This document shows positions 29,408-38,677 of a DNA stretch of 64,000 bases, in pieces. The notes beneath the pieces were generated by a model. That model did not search any database. It was not told the origin of the DNA and was given only the letters and a program-made list of their open reading frames with translations. The position numbers were made by a program, and so were the translations under genes. Every line of letters starts with the position of its first letter. Positions within the stretch are counted from its first letter, which is position 1. This DNA is from Phycisphaerae bacterium (GTDB taxonomy: Bacteria > Planctomycetota > Phycisphaerae > UBA1845 > UTPLA1), in contig DATEMU010000012.1 in the NCBI GenBank assembly GCA_035275405.1, positions 62,001 through 126,000 on the forward strand, read 5' to 3'.

Positions 29408-31255
29408 CTATGGCTCCGTGACAAGCAGTACCTGATCCACTGCGACGCCGTTCAGCACGCTCGTCTTACCCGACGGCCACGTGACGCGAAGTTCATCGAC
29501 GCTCATCAGTACCCCCAGCCCGAAGTGCGCCTCTGGTTGCTGACCGCAGAATGCTGATGTACTGGTCAAGACCTCCGCGGCCCGCGTTCGACCGCCGGCC
29601 GTCGCCATTACCCGCGCTCCGACGCCGAACCCGTTGCTCGTTGTCCCGCGCAGCCGGACCGTCAGCCAGTGATTGCCGGGCAGCCCCGGGTTGAGAAAGA
29701 CGCGATTCATCGGGTCTAGCCCGCCGAACAACGTCGAATTGGTCACCACCAGGTCGCGAAACCCATCACCATTCAGATCGCACGCGACCACCGCCTTGCC
29801 CGCGTCCTGCTCGTCGAACTGGACCGTCCGGTCAGGCTGGATGTTAAAGAGCCCGCGCTCCGCGGTTTGATCGGCGAACGAGCCGTCGCGGAACTCCAGG
29901 AATCGGCCGACGCCGTGGGCACTGAGGACCAGCCCGCGTTGCAGGTACGTGATCAGGTCGCCGGTCCAATACAAATCCAGCGCGCCGCGATTGTCCGCGT
30001 CGATCCAGGTCGCCCCGAATCCGAATTCGGTCGCCTGGAGACCGGTTCCTCCGAAGCGGTTATCCGGGGGCAGTACTGCGGACGGAATTACGGGGGTTCC
30101 CGCTGCGACGTCTTCAAGCGTTCCACCGTTATTGCGCAGAAGCTTGTGGAAAAACGTCCCGTTGGGCGTGACCTGCGTCTCAGCAATCGTGCCGTCGGGG
30201 AAAATCTGATAGAAGTCGCAGCCGGTGTTCGTTACGAAGTAATCCACATCGCCGTCGGCGTCGTAATCGCCATTGGCGATACCCATCCACCCGCCGTGCT
30301 GATTGAGCGTGTCCATTTGTCGGATGGAAAAAGTGAGATTGCCGTCGTTGTGGTAGTAATCGATCCCGCCCGGCACATCGTGTGCGTAGAGGAGGTCCAA
30401 TCGTCCATCGGCGTCCACGTCAGTCGGGTGAGCGACGAAGCTGCCGGGAATAAATGTCTGGTCCTGGGTCTCCGGCGAGGAACCCTGTTGCAGGGTCCCC
30501 TCCGCACCGCCCGCGCCGGGCACCTTCTGGTATTGTGGAATCCCGCCGACCACGCCCGTGCAGCGCCAGATTTCGTTCGGCTGCGATCCGTAGATCGGAA
30601 CTACCAAGATGCCGACGAAAGCATTCAGATCGTAGCGGGCGACGATGATGTCGAGCAGACCGTCGTTGTCGAGATCTCCGACGCTGATGCCCATCGCCGG
30701 GTCGGGGCTGTCAAAACCTGTCTCCGCCGGAGTTAGCGTGCGAAAACTGACCACGCCCTGGGCGTTGGCGCCATTGTTGAGGAGGAGAAGTGCGCCGGCG
30801 GCGGTTTCGGGCGGCATTTGATAGCGCTGGCGCGTCACCAGAAGGTCCAGCCAGCCGTCGTTGTTCAAATCCCCGACACCGCAGGCCACGCAGTTGTCCG
30901 TCGAGAGGGCGACGCCGGCCTCGTCGGTTACGTCCGTGAAGTTTGCCTGGCCGTCGTTTTTCAGCAATCGGTTGGCGAATCCCTGACCATTGGTGATCAG
31001 CAGATCGATGTCGCCGTCGTTGTCGTAGTCGAAGGCGGCGAGCCCGCCCCAGCCCTTCGAGCGAAGTGCCTCGCCCAGGGCGGGCGATTTGTCAATGAAC
31101 GCCTTGGGCCCCAGGAACGCCGAAGGGTTCATCCCCATGGGCGCGCCGCCGCATTGCGATGTGCCTTGACAGGCTGTTGCGGTCAGGACACCCAATAGCG
31201 CGAACATGAGGCCGCGCCGAACACCCCGTGAACGGCCGGAAATTTGCAGCTTCAC
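29408..31255 (-). CDS. FG-GAP/ASPIC repeat lipoprotein
   Basis: 615 residues from GTG 31255, preceded by an AAGGGGGTG Shine-Dalgarno. The signal peptide GLMFALLGVLTATAC ends in a lipobox. Many FG-GAP/VCBS repeats follow (FDYDNDGDIDLLITNGQG, DLNNDGWLDLLVTRQ, DLDNDGLLDIIVARYD), which form a calcium-binding beta-propeller. The C-terminus, NHWLTVRLRG to VDELRVTWPSGKTS, is an ASPIC/UnbV domain. It begins 13 bases after the stop of the four-haem DUF1111 gene, so both are co-transcribed and probably act together outside the cytoplasm. Confidence 0.88.
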   Translation of the reverse strand: MKLQISGRSRGVRRGLMFALLGVLTATACQGTSQCGGAPMGMNPSAFLGPKAFIDKSPALGEALRSKGWGGLAAFDYDNDGDIDLLITNGQGFANRLLKNDGQANFTDVTDEAGVALSTDNCVACGVGDLNNDGWLDLLVTRQRYQMPPETAAGALLLLNNGANAQGVVSFRTLTPAETGFDSPDPAMGISVGDLDNDGLLDIIVARYDLNAFVGILVVPIYGSQPNEIWRCTGVVGGIPQYQKVPGAGGAEGTLQQGSSPETQDQTFIPGSFVAHPTDVDADGRLDLLYAHDVPGGIDYYHNDGNLTFSIRQMDTLNQHGGWMGIANGDYDADGDVDYFVTNTGCDFYQIFPDGTIAETQVTPNGTFFHKLLRNNGGTLEDVAAGTPVIPSAVLPPDNRFGGTGLQATEFGFGATWIDADNRGALDLYWTGDLITYLQRGLVLSAHGVGRFLEFRDGSFADQTAERGLFNIQPDRTVQFDEQDAGKAVVACDLNGDGFRDLVVTNSTLFGGLDPMNRVFLNPGLPGNHWLTVRLRGTTSNGFGVGARVMATAGGRTRAAEVLTSTSAFCGQQPEAHFGLGVLMSVDELRVTWPSGKTSVLNGVAVDQVLLVTEP

Positions 31256-31268
31256 GATTGACACCCCC

Positions 31269-33701
31269 TTACAGCGTATCGAGGAAAGCGAGCAATGCCG
31301 CCTTATCCTCGGCAGGAAGCGCATCGTACGCCTGCCGGATGGCGGCCGCCTCGCCGTTGTGCAGGCGAATTGCCTGATCGATGGAATCCGCCGCGCCATT
31401 GTGGAAATAGGGCGCCGTCTGGCTCAGGCCCCAGAGGGGCGCCGTCCGAAATTCAGTTTGCGTCGCATTCCCGCTCACAATTCCCGGTGTGCCGCCCGGG
31501 AGGATGTCGTGCAACAACAAGTCGGAGAAGAGCGGGACATCACCCAGGGCGCTGGGCAACGACGGAATGTGGCACTTGGTGCATCCAACGGAAGCGAAGA
31601 CCGCCTCGCCCGCCGCGACCTGCGCGGGATTCGCGAAGGGTTGTCGCGGTGGTCCCGCCATCATCGTCATGAAGAAAGCCAGGTCTTCGGCATCCTGTAA
31701 CGGTAGCTCCGGATCGGGGACTCCGTCGGTGTCGTCGGTGCGGCCGAACGTCAGATTCGGCTGCGCCCCAATGGTCACGCCGATCTCCGCCATCATCGCG
31801 TCGCGGACGAATTCAACGATGCTGGGCACATCCGCCTTCCAGCCGAAGCGGCCGAGCCGTCCGTCGTTGGGGAGAATGTGGGCACGACCGCTGATTCCGT
31901 CGGAATTGGTATCCGTCGGATCTTCATGAGAGCGAATCGTGTCTTCGGTGATGGCGTCGATCAGGCCAAGGCCGAAATTGTGCGGCGTCTGGCGCATTTC
32001 GAAGCAGTTGATGTCCGACGTCGCCTCGATGATCGGATGACCGAGGCGGATTTCCTTGTGCAGGATCGTATTGGGTGTACTGCTTGGCGGGGAGAAGTTC
32101 CCGCCCATGTCGAGCTTTCCGTGGCGCATCACGTTGACGTCGCGCGGACCCGCGCCACCGATCACGGGATCGACATGGCACGCCCGGCAGCTATCGCCGT
32201 TGAAACGGCCGACACTGTCCGGCCCGGCCAGGCCGCCGGCGCCTTCCACAAAACTGAAATCGCGATCGAAGACGGCGCGGCCCCGGCGATACCGTTCCAA
32301 CTCTTCCGCCGTCAGCGCCCGAAAGGGCCCGCCGTATTGCGCGACGTCCGGGATCGGCTCGTCGGGCGGAAGCAATCCGGGCGAAGTCTGGCTGCGACCG
32401 CCCAGTGAGAGCAGGAACTCGAGGATATCCGTTTTGTCCTGTTGCGGCAGCGCGTCAAAGGCGTCGCGCGCCGGCTTCGCCTCGCCGCCGTGGTGCAAAA
32501 TGGCGTCGTTAATCGTCGCCGCCCGGCCGTCGTGCAGAAACGGTCCTTCCGCCGAAATCCCCCAGAGCGGCTGCGTCCGAAACTCGGAGCCGGAGGCTTC
32601 CTTCATCACGATTCCATCCGCCAACTCCGGACCCATGTCGTGAATCAGGAGATCGCTGAAGATCGGCACGGGCCCGCGCGGTCCCTCCAAGCGCGGGACG
32701 TGGCAAAGGGCGCACCCGATCGCATGGAACAGCTCGCGACCGTGATTGGTCTGGAACGTCAGAGGTTCGAACTCCGGCGCGGCGAGCATCATCGAGAAGC
32801 TCACCAGGTCGAAAAGCTCCTGCTCGGTCATCTCCGGATCGGGAACGCCGTCCATATCCGAATTGGGCCCGTCCGCCGCGGCGGCCTGATCATGAGGCCC
32901 GAATTTCGGATCGCTCGTCGGCGCGGCGCGGTGGGCATCGATCAGCTTCTGCCGCCCGGAACTGTCCACCGGCAACTGCGCACGCCGTTCGTTGGACAGC
33001 GGATTGGTGGTAACACCCAGGTGGTTGAACAGTGGCCCGCGGATGAACGCCTCGATGGAGACGGTCTGGCACTTCAGCCCAAACCGACCGACAAATCCCC
33101 GGTCATGGTTGGGCCGGCCGCTGATGCCGTCGCCATTGGCGTCGTCGGGATCGGCGCGGGAGAGAATTTCCTCGTCGGTAATTTCGGCCATCAGGCCGAC
33201 GCCGAACATGGGGATGGCGTTGCGCTGGGCGAAGATCGTGGTCGTATCCGGAACGGGCGGCCGCGCGGGCAGGCTCGGATTGTGGTTAAACACGCGCAGT
33301 ACGCCGCCGGCCATGCCCTGGGACTCACTGAAGGCAAAAGTGCCATCGGGCTTGATCTGCGCGCCGATAAAGAAGTTTCGATAAAGGGCAGCGCTGCCGC
33401 CGGCGACGGGCTTCTCGTGGCAGGCCCCGCAGGACGTGACATTGAATGCCGGTCCCAGGCCATCGCTTAGGTTGAAGCGCTTGTTCAGCACCTCCTTGCC
33501 CCGCGCGAACGTCTCCAACTGTTCCGGCGTGAGCGAGGGCATCGGATCGCCGAGCTTGCCGGTTACACCCGGGGCGATCGGTCCGTCCCCTTCTCCGGGG
33601 AAGAAGGGGAAGCAAGACCCCATGCAGCCGGGAAGGATGGCGGCCGTCAAAAGGAAGACTGAAAGGAGTTGGAATCGGAACTTTAGGAATCGTCGTTTCA
33701 T
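31269..33701 (-). CDS. Tandem DUF1111 di-haem oxidoreductase, four CxxCH
   Basis: 810 residues. MKRRFLKFRFQLLSVFLLTA with ILPGC is a lipoprotein signal. Two DUF1111 (di-haem peroxidase-like) units follow, each with two haem motifs: CGACH and CALCH in the first, CRACH and CTKCH in the second. Repeated landmarks include FNVTSCGACH / FNGDSCRACH, SGRPNHD / SGRAHILPND, and two copies of LWGxSxxxPxxHDG or HNG. Start ATG 33701 follows GAAGAGG. It heads an operon with the FG-GAP/ASPIC lipoprotein. Likely a periplasmic or outer-surface redox enzyme; the electron donor or acceptor is unknown. Confidence 0.9.
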   Translation of the reverse strand: MKRRFLKFRFQLLSVFLLTAAILPGCMGSCFPFFPGEGDGPIAPGVTGKLGDPMPSLTPEQLETFARGKEVLNKRFNLSDGLGPAFNVTSCGACHEKPVAGGSAALYRNFFIGAQIKPDGTFAFSESQGMAGGVLRVFNHNPSLPARPPVPDTTTIFAQRNAIPMFGVGLMAEITDEEILSRADPDDANGDGISGRPNHDRGFVGRFGLKCQTVSIEAFIRGPLFNHLGVTTNPLSNERRAQLPVDSSGRQKLIDAHRAAPTSDPKFGPHDQAAAADGPNSDMDGVPDPEMTEQELFDLVSFSMMLAAPEFEPLTFQTNHGRELFHAIGCALCHVPRLEGPRGPVPIFSDLLIHDMGPELADGIVMKEASGSEFRTQPLWGISAEGPFLHDGRAATINDAILHHGGEAKPARDAFDALPQQDKTDILEFLLSLGGRSQTSPGLLPPDEPIPDVAQYGGPFRALTAEELERYRRGRAVFDRDFSFVEGAGGLAGPDSVGRFNGDSCRACHVDPVIGGAGPRDVNVMRHGKLDMGGNFSPPSSTPNTILHKEIRLGHPIIEATSDINCFEMRQTPHNFGLGLIDAITEDTIRSHEDPTDTNSDGISGRAHILPNDGRLGRFGWKADVPSIVEFVRDAMMAEIGVTIGAQPNLTFGRTDDTDGVPDPELPLQDAEDLAFFMTMMAGPPRQPFANPAQVAAGEAVFASVGCTKCHIPSLPSALGDVPLFSDLLLHDILPGGTPGIVSGNATQTEFRTAPLWGLSQTAPYFHNGAADSIDQAIRLHNGEAAAIRQAYDALPAEDKAALLAFLDTL

Positions 33702-33862
33702 AAACCGCGCCTCTTCATTCGGTGTCGCGAGGCCATTCCCGCGGGCACATCGAAATGGGAAGTTCATCGTACCTTGCCATTTCCGCCATGGCAACACGCG
33801 AACAGGCAATGCGCCGGGGGACTTACCTAACGACTCCTGAATAAGAAGGCTATGCTATCGCC

Positions 33863-35170
33863 ATGCAGTTGCCTGTGGCCATGCCCGAAGTCCGCAGCCA
33901 GCATTTCGATTGCCATTCCTGCACGAATTGCTGCCGCGAATTGGTGGTTCATCTCACCGCGATCGATCGTGACAAGATCGACAAACAGGACTGGACGGGG
34001 CGACTCGGCGTCGCGCCCTACCTTCGCCAGCGGCGCGAATACGTTCTCCGCCACAAGCCCGGCGGGGGCTGCGTTTTTCTCATGGACGACAAGCGGTGCC
34101 GCATCCACGCCGAGTACGGTCTGACGGAAAAGCCGCTCGCCTGTCAGCTCTATCCATTTACGCTCCATCGGGAAGGCGACACCCTTCGCGCGGGAGTGCG
34201 CTTCGATTGTCCCAGCGCCGCCGCCAACAAGGGCGAGCCGATTTCCCACCATCGACAGTCTGTTCGCCGACTCGCCTCCGAACTGGCCGACGCGGCCGCG
34301 CTTTTTCCCGCGGTCCAACCCGTCGAGCTGCGTCGCGGCTGCCGGATCGCATCCAAGCAACTGGACCGCGTCGTTGATCGGCTGGATGTCTGGCTGCGCG
34401 ACGCCGATCGCCCGCTCGACGACCGCCTGCTCGGCCTGTGCTCCCTTTGCGACACGTTGGAGGCCGCGCGGCTCGATGCTATCAGTGACGAACAGATCGG
34501 CGACCTCCTTACCTTGCTCGTGGGAGAATTGGAGAGCGCCGCGCCGCGAGAGGATCTTTCGCCGCCGACCGACCGGCACTTCGCGCTGCTGCGCATGACG
34601 GTGTTTGCCCACTGCGAGCATGTCACGTTGGGCGACCTCTGCGCACCGTGGCGTCTGCGATGGCGCCGGCGTGTCGATCAACTCCTGCGCGGTCGCCGAA
34701 TGGTCCGCGGTCTCGGCGACGTTCCCCCGTTGATGCCCGGCGCGCCCGCCGTCGCATTTGAGCGTGTGGATCGCGTGCGTCGCGATCCCGCCACGCCTCC
34801 GCAGGACGTCGATGAGTTGTTGACGCGCTATGTTCGCATGCGGCTCCTTTCGCACTCCGCCTTCGGCGACGCCTACTACGGTTGGTCGGTCATCGACGGG
34901 CTCCGCGCTTTGGTCCTCTCTATCGCGGCCGTCCGTTGGCTGGCTCGCTATCTCGCGGCCGCCGCCGGCCGCGATACCTGGCAACTGGCCGATTTGCAAA
35001 AGGCTATCGGCCTCATTGATCGCGGTGCGGGCCGGGCGAAGGAACTCGGCCGCGCATCCGGCTCACTTCGCGTTCGCTTTTTCGCCCGGGATCACGGGCT
35101 GGCGCGGTTGATTTTCCACGACTCCGCGCAAGAGGGAACGGAAGTGTCCGCCGCGACGACCGCCGGATAG
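33863..35170 (+). CDS. YkgJ/FliB-type cysteine-cluster protein
   Basis: 435 residues. The N-terminus carries the zinc/iron-chelating cluster FDCHSCTNCCRELVVHL followed by GGGCVFL, DKRCRIHAEYGL and LACQLYPFTL, the eight-Cys pattern of the YkgJ family (flagellin N-methylase-like). The remaining 300 residues are helical and Arg-rich with no recognised domain, making it much longer than E. coli YkgJ (about 110). The gene is 12 bases before the membrane glycosyltransferase gene and may be co-transcribed with it. Confidence 0.85.
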   Translation: MQLPVAMPEVRSQHFDCHSCTNCCRELVVHLTAIDRDKIDKQDWTGRLGVAPYLRQRREYVLRHKPGGGCVFLMDDKRCRIHAEYGLTEKPLACQLYPFTLHREGDTLRAGVRFDCPSAAANKGEPISHHRQSVRRLASELADAAALFPAVQPVELRRGCRIASKQLDRVVDRLDVWLRDADRPLDDRLLGLCSLCDTLEAARLDAISDEQIGDLLTLLVGELESAAPREDLSPPTDRHFALLRMTVFAHCEHVTLGDLCAPWRLRWRRRVDQLLRGRRMVRGLGDVPPLMPGAPAVAFERVDRVRRDPATPPQDVDELLTRYVRMRLLSHSAFGDAYYGWSVIDGLRALVLSIAAVRWLARYLAAAAGRDTWQLADLQKAIGLIDRGAGRAKELGRASGSLRVRFFARDHGLARLIFHDSAQEGTEVSAATTAG

Positions 35171-35182
35171 ACTGCATGGCGA

Positions 35183-36571
35183 ATGGACCCCACGACCCCC
35201 TCGCCGCCTTCTGCAGTCCCGATCGCTGGCGAAGGCCGCATACCATCCGCCCGCCGGCGCCTCGTTTTGATCATCGCTCTCGTCGCCGCCGGGCTCGCGG
35301 CGCGAATGCCGCTCCTGCCCTACCCTGGATTTCTGCACGACCAGGATCAGTTCGTCATGTGGGCCCATGTCGCCGCGACCCGCGGACTGGCGCATGTGTA
35401 CGACCGTCCGGACGCTGGCCGCTCCACGCCGCTTTGCAACTACCCGCCGGTGCAGGTCTATGTCTGCCGCGCCCTGGCATCGATCTATCCATTCGTCGGC
35501 GGAACACCGCTCAATGCCGCGATGGTGGATTCCATCGTGCGGCGCGAAGACTCCCCCGAGGTCCGCTCCGCGTACGTCCTCTTCAAGTTTCCAGCAGTCC
35601 TGGCTGATCTCCTAACGGCCGCACTCCTTTTCCTCTGGCTCATCCGGCGCGCCCCGCTCGTCTTTGCGACGATCGTCGCCGGCATCTACGCGCTGCACCC
35701 GGCGATCCTTCACGATTCCTCTGTCTGGGGCCAGATCGACGCCATTCCCACGCTCTTCACCCTCTGCGCCCTCGAAGCTGCGCGGCGAAAGAAGTTCGAG
35801 TGGATGTGGGCGTGGGCCATTCTCGCTGCCTTGACCAAGCCGCAGGCCCTCATCTTTCTTCCGGTCTGGCTGTCGCTTTCGATCTTGAACTTCGGCAACG
35901 ATGCCCGGAAATGGTTGCGTTCCGCGGGCGTGATTGCGCTTGTCGTCGTCGCGACCGTCGCGCCATTTTACGGCGGCTGGGCTGGGGTCTGGGAAGCCTT
36001 CGTCGGTGCCGCGTCGTATTATCCCTTCACTCACCTCAACGGGTTCTCCGGCTGGTTTCTCAAAGACCCGCTGCTCGCGCCCGAACTCGGCGGCAACCTT
36101 CTCGAATCCTACTCCCGCGACGATCGCGCGCTGTTTGCCGGCTTGACACCGCGCGTCCTCGGACTGATCGGTGTGTTTGTGATCTGGTTGGTCGCGGTAC
36201 AGGTTCTTCGCCGACGTCGCGGCGACGACGATTCGCTTGAATGGGCGGCGCGGCTCGTACCGCTGGGCTTTTTTGTAGTGTCCACGCAGATGCACGAGCG
36301 CTATCTCTACCCCGCCATTGCGATCTGGGCGTGGACGGCGCGGCCGGATTGGCGCTGGTGGATCGGCTGGCTGCTACTGGGCGCCTGCGTGGCCGTCAAC
36401 ATGCTCTGGGTCTGGATCGGGCCCTGTGCCGGCGACTTCCTGCGCATCCAGGAGCAACTCTTCCACCGGCCCTGGCTCGGTCAGCCGCCGGGCGTGTGGT
36501 GCAGTTTCATCTTGATAGCAGTTCTGTTCGTGACGCTGGCGCGTGTCGTGCGCGAGGCGACGCAAAAGTAG
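35183..36571 (+). CDS. Polytopic membrane glycosyltransferase (GT-C, GT87/GT39-like)
   Basis: 462 residues with about ten hydrophobic segments. The first luminal loop has FLHDQDQFVMWAH and the acidic pair expected of GT-C enzymes using polyprenyl-phosphate sugars. Later landmarks are NYPPVQVYVCRAL, LHPAILHDSSVWGQIDAIPT, TKPQALIFLPVWLS and STQMHERYLYPAIAIW. This pattern is seen in the DUF2029/GT87 mannosyltransferase-like group. The donor and acceptor are unknown. It follows the YkgJ-like gene closely. Confidence 0.82.
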   Translation: MDPTTPSPPSAVPIAGEGRIPSARRRLVLIIALVAAGLAARMPLLPYPGFLHDQDQFVMWAHVAATRGLAHVYDRPDAGRSTPLCNYPPVQVYVCRALASIYPFVGGTPLNAAMVDSIVRREDSPEVRSAYVLFKFPAVLADLLTAALLFLWLIRRAPLVFATIVAGIYALHPAILHDSSVWGQIDAIPTLFTLCALEAARRKKFEWMWAWAILAALTKPQALIFLPVWLSLSILNFGNDARKWLRSAGVIALVVVATVAPFYGGWAGVWEAFVGAASYYPFTHLNGFSGWFLKDPLLAPELGGNLLESYSRDDRALFAGLTPRVLGLIGVFVIWLVAVQVLRRRRGDDDSLEWAARLVPLGFFVVSTQMHERYLYPAIAIWAWTARPDWRWWIGWLLLGACVAVNMLWVWIGPCAGDFLRIQEQLFHRPWLGQPPGVWCSFILIAVLFVTLARVVREATQK

Positions 36572-36573
36572 CA

Positions 36574-37155
36574 TCAAAAATCGGAGGTGACCTTGCCGGC
36601 CGCGTCTTCAATCTTGATGACCGAGTGAATGGGGACGCCGTTGAACCGATCGCGGCCCTTGAGGAAACACAGTTCGATGAGGAACGCCACGCCCGCGATC
36701 TCGCCGCCCAGCGAACGGACGAGATCGCAACAGGCGACCATCGTCCCGCCGGTGGCGAGTAAATCATCAATCATCAGCACTTTGGCCCCTGGCCAGACCG
36801 CGTCTTCGTGAATCTCCATCGCGTCGGTGCCGTATTCGAGCTTGTATTCGACGCGCCGGGTCTTGGCAGGGAGTTTGCCCGGCTTGCGAATGGGGACAAA
36901 CCCGGCGGAGAGGTTTCGCGCCACGGCGGTTCCAAAAATGAACCCGCGGCTCTCCGCACCTACGACCACGTCAATATGCTGATCACGGAACGGTTGTGTG
37001 AGGAACTCGACCGCCAGGGAAAGGGCCGCCGAATCGGACAGGAGGGGCGTGATGTCTTTGAAGACGATCCCCTTCTTGGGAAAGTCGTGGACATCGCGGA
37101 GCATCCGCGCCAGTCCTTCGACGTTGGGAATCGGCAGTCGCGTTGGCTTGGCCAT
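36574..37155 (-). CDS. apt: Adenine phosphoribosyltransferase
   Basis: Salvages adenine to AMP with PRPP. The 193-residue form from ATG 37155 (GAGG just upstream) has DFPKKGIVFKDITPLL, AESRGFIFG and the PRPP-binding VLMIDDLLATGGTM. An ATG 24 bases upstream is possible. It is the last gene of a leftward series (ATPase, CvpA-like, HtrA-like, Apt) with short gaps, so it may be transcribed with them. Confidence 0.93.
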   Translation of the reverse strand: MAKPTRLPIPNVEGLARMLRDVHDFPKKGIVFKDITPLLSDSAALSLAVEFLTQPFRDQHIDVVVGAESRGFIFGTAVARNLSAGFVPIRKPGKLPAKTRRVEYKLEYGTDAMEIHEDAVWPGAKVLMIDDLLATGGTMVACCDLVRSLGGEIAGVAFLIELCFLKGRDRFNGVPIHSVIKIEDAAGKVTSDF

Positions 37156-37223
37156 CCATCCATCCTCGCTGCCTGCCATTGTATCTTGCGGAGGGAAGCC
37201 GACACAAGCGATCCGACGATCGC

Positions 37224-38642
37224 CTATTCCGCCTTTAATAGCAGCGAATGACCGCTGGAAAGCCCCACGAGGCAGTCATCCATCGTCGCGGCCAGTGCGC
37301 GAACCGCCTCGACCGATAACGGGCGACCGTTGACTCGGACGAGGATGTCCCCGGGCGCCAGGCCGGCGCGATCGCCGGGGCTGTCCGCTCGAACCAAAAC
37401 CACGATCATCGCTCCGGCAGGCAGGTGATTGGCCTCGCGCATCTCCGGCGGCGCCGTCTCCAAGACGGCCCCGCGAAACTCCATTGCTTCTGGTGCGTCG
37501 GCGATCGCAGGCGAGGCCGGTCGGCGTCCCACGAAGACATGCGCGACGGCGCGACCGCCCTTGCGCAGGAACTCCACCGCCGCCGTCCGCCCCGGCTCCA
37601 ACGCGCCGACCAACGACACGAAATCATCCGCCGATGCGACGGGGCGCCGATCGACGGCTACGACAATATCTCCTCCCCGCAGTCCCGCGGCGGCGGCCGG
37701 TTCGTCCGGCACCACTGAATCAACCAACACGCCTCTCCCCGCCCGCAACCCCGCCGCGCGAATCTGCGCCTCGGTCAGGTTGACCACCTCCACGCCGAGA
37801 TAGCCGTATTCAATCGATTGACCCCTCAGGAGGCGGTCGATGATGCGCCGCGTCCGCTCGCCGATGGGTACCGCGAAGCCGATCGCGCCGCTGGCGCCGG
37901 TGGCGCCCAGGGCTGTGAGCACTCCGACGACCTGACCGTCAATGTTCACCAGCGGCCCGCCTGAATGGCCGGGATTGATCGGGGCGGAGGTCTGGATCAT
38001 GTCGCCGTAATAGCGATCCTCGTCTCGTCCCACGGTCTGCGGCAGCGGGCGGCCGATCGCGCTGACGATCCCCAAACTGACCGCGGCCTGCCCGTCCCCG
38101 GCCAGGCCCAGCGGGTTGCCGAACGCCAACACCAGATGACCGCGGCGCACGCTGCACACGTCGCCCAGCTCGGCTACGGTTAAGTCCCGCTCGGCGATGT
38201 GGAGGATGGCGAGATCGGCCCGTGGATCGGCGGCGATGCGGCGCGCGCGGCACGACCGTCCGTCAGACAGCGTGACGTGAATTGCCAGCGCGCCCTCGAT
38301 GACATGCTGGCTGGTCAGGATCATCCCGTCGTTGCGGATGACGACGCCGCTGCCGCTGGTGACCCAATCGAGCGGATTACCGCTTGACGGCTCGCCCGGC
38401 GACGGACGGCGGTCGGTCTGGATCGCCACCACGGCGGGGCCGAATTTTTCAACAAGGACTTCGATCCCGTCTTGCAGTTGTTGAAGCGGATTGGGCGGCG
38501 GTGGCAATTCCGCGGGCTGCGAGGTCGAGGGAATCTCCACGGTCGGCACGGGCTGTGTCGTGGTCTCCGGCAGCTCCTGTGCGCGCGATCTCTCCGCAGC
38601 CAGACACAGGCAAGTCAATAGTGCAATGGTACTGCGCGTCAT
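37224..38642 (-). CDS. HtrA/DegP-like periplasmic serine protease
   Basis: 472 residues. The signal peptide (1-21) is followed by a Pro/Thr-rich linker and a trypsin-like domain with His113 (SQHVIEG), Asp143 (ADLAILHI) and Ser227 (NPGHSGGPL, where most relatives have NSGGPL). Two PDZ domains follow: YGYLGVEVVN to GGDIVVAVDRRPV, and a shorter one ending LAPGDILVRVNGRPLS. Role: protein quality control in the periplasm. The gap to the upstream CvpA-like gene is 35 bases. Confidence 0.9.
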   Translation of the reverse strand: MTRSTIALLTCLCLAAERSRAQELPETTTQPVPTVEIPSTSQPAELPPPPNPLQQLQDGIEVLVEKFGPAVVAIQTDRRPSPGEPSSGNPLDWVTSGSGVVIRNDGMILTSQHVIEGALAIHVTLSDGRSCRARRIAADPRADLAILHIAERDLTVAELGDVCSVRRGHLVLAFGNPLGLAGDGQAAVSLGIVSAIGRPLPQTVGRDEDRYYGDMIQTSAPINPGHSGGPLVNIDGQVVGVLTALGATGASGAIGFAVPIGERTRRIIDRLLRGQSIEYGYLGVEVVNLTEAQIRAAGLRAGRGVLVDSVVPDEPAAAAGLRGGDIVVAVDRRPVASADDFVSLVGALEPGRTAAVEFLRKGGRAVAHVFVGRRPASPAIADAPEAMEFRGAVLETAPPEMREANHLPAGAMIVVLVRADSPGDRAGLAPGDILVRVNGRPLSVEAVRALAATMDDCLVGLSSGHSLLLKAE

Positions 38643-38677
38643 TCCGCCGGCTCCGTCCGTGCGAAAGACCAGGATTG

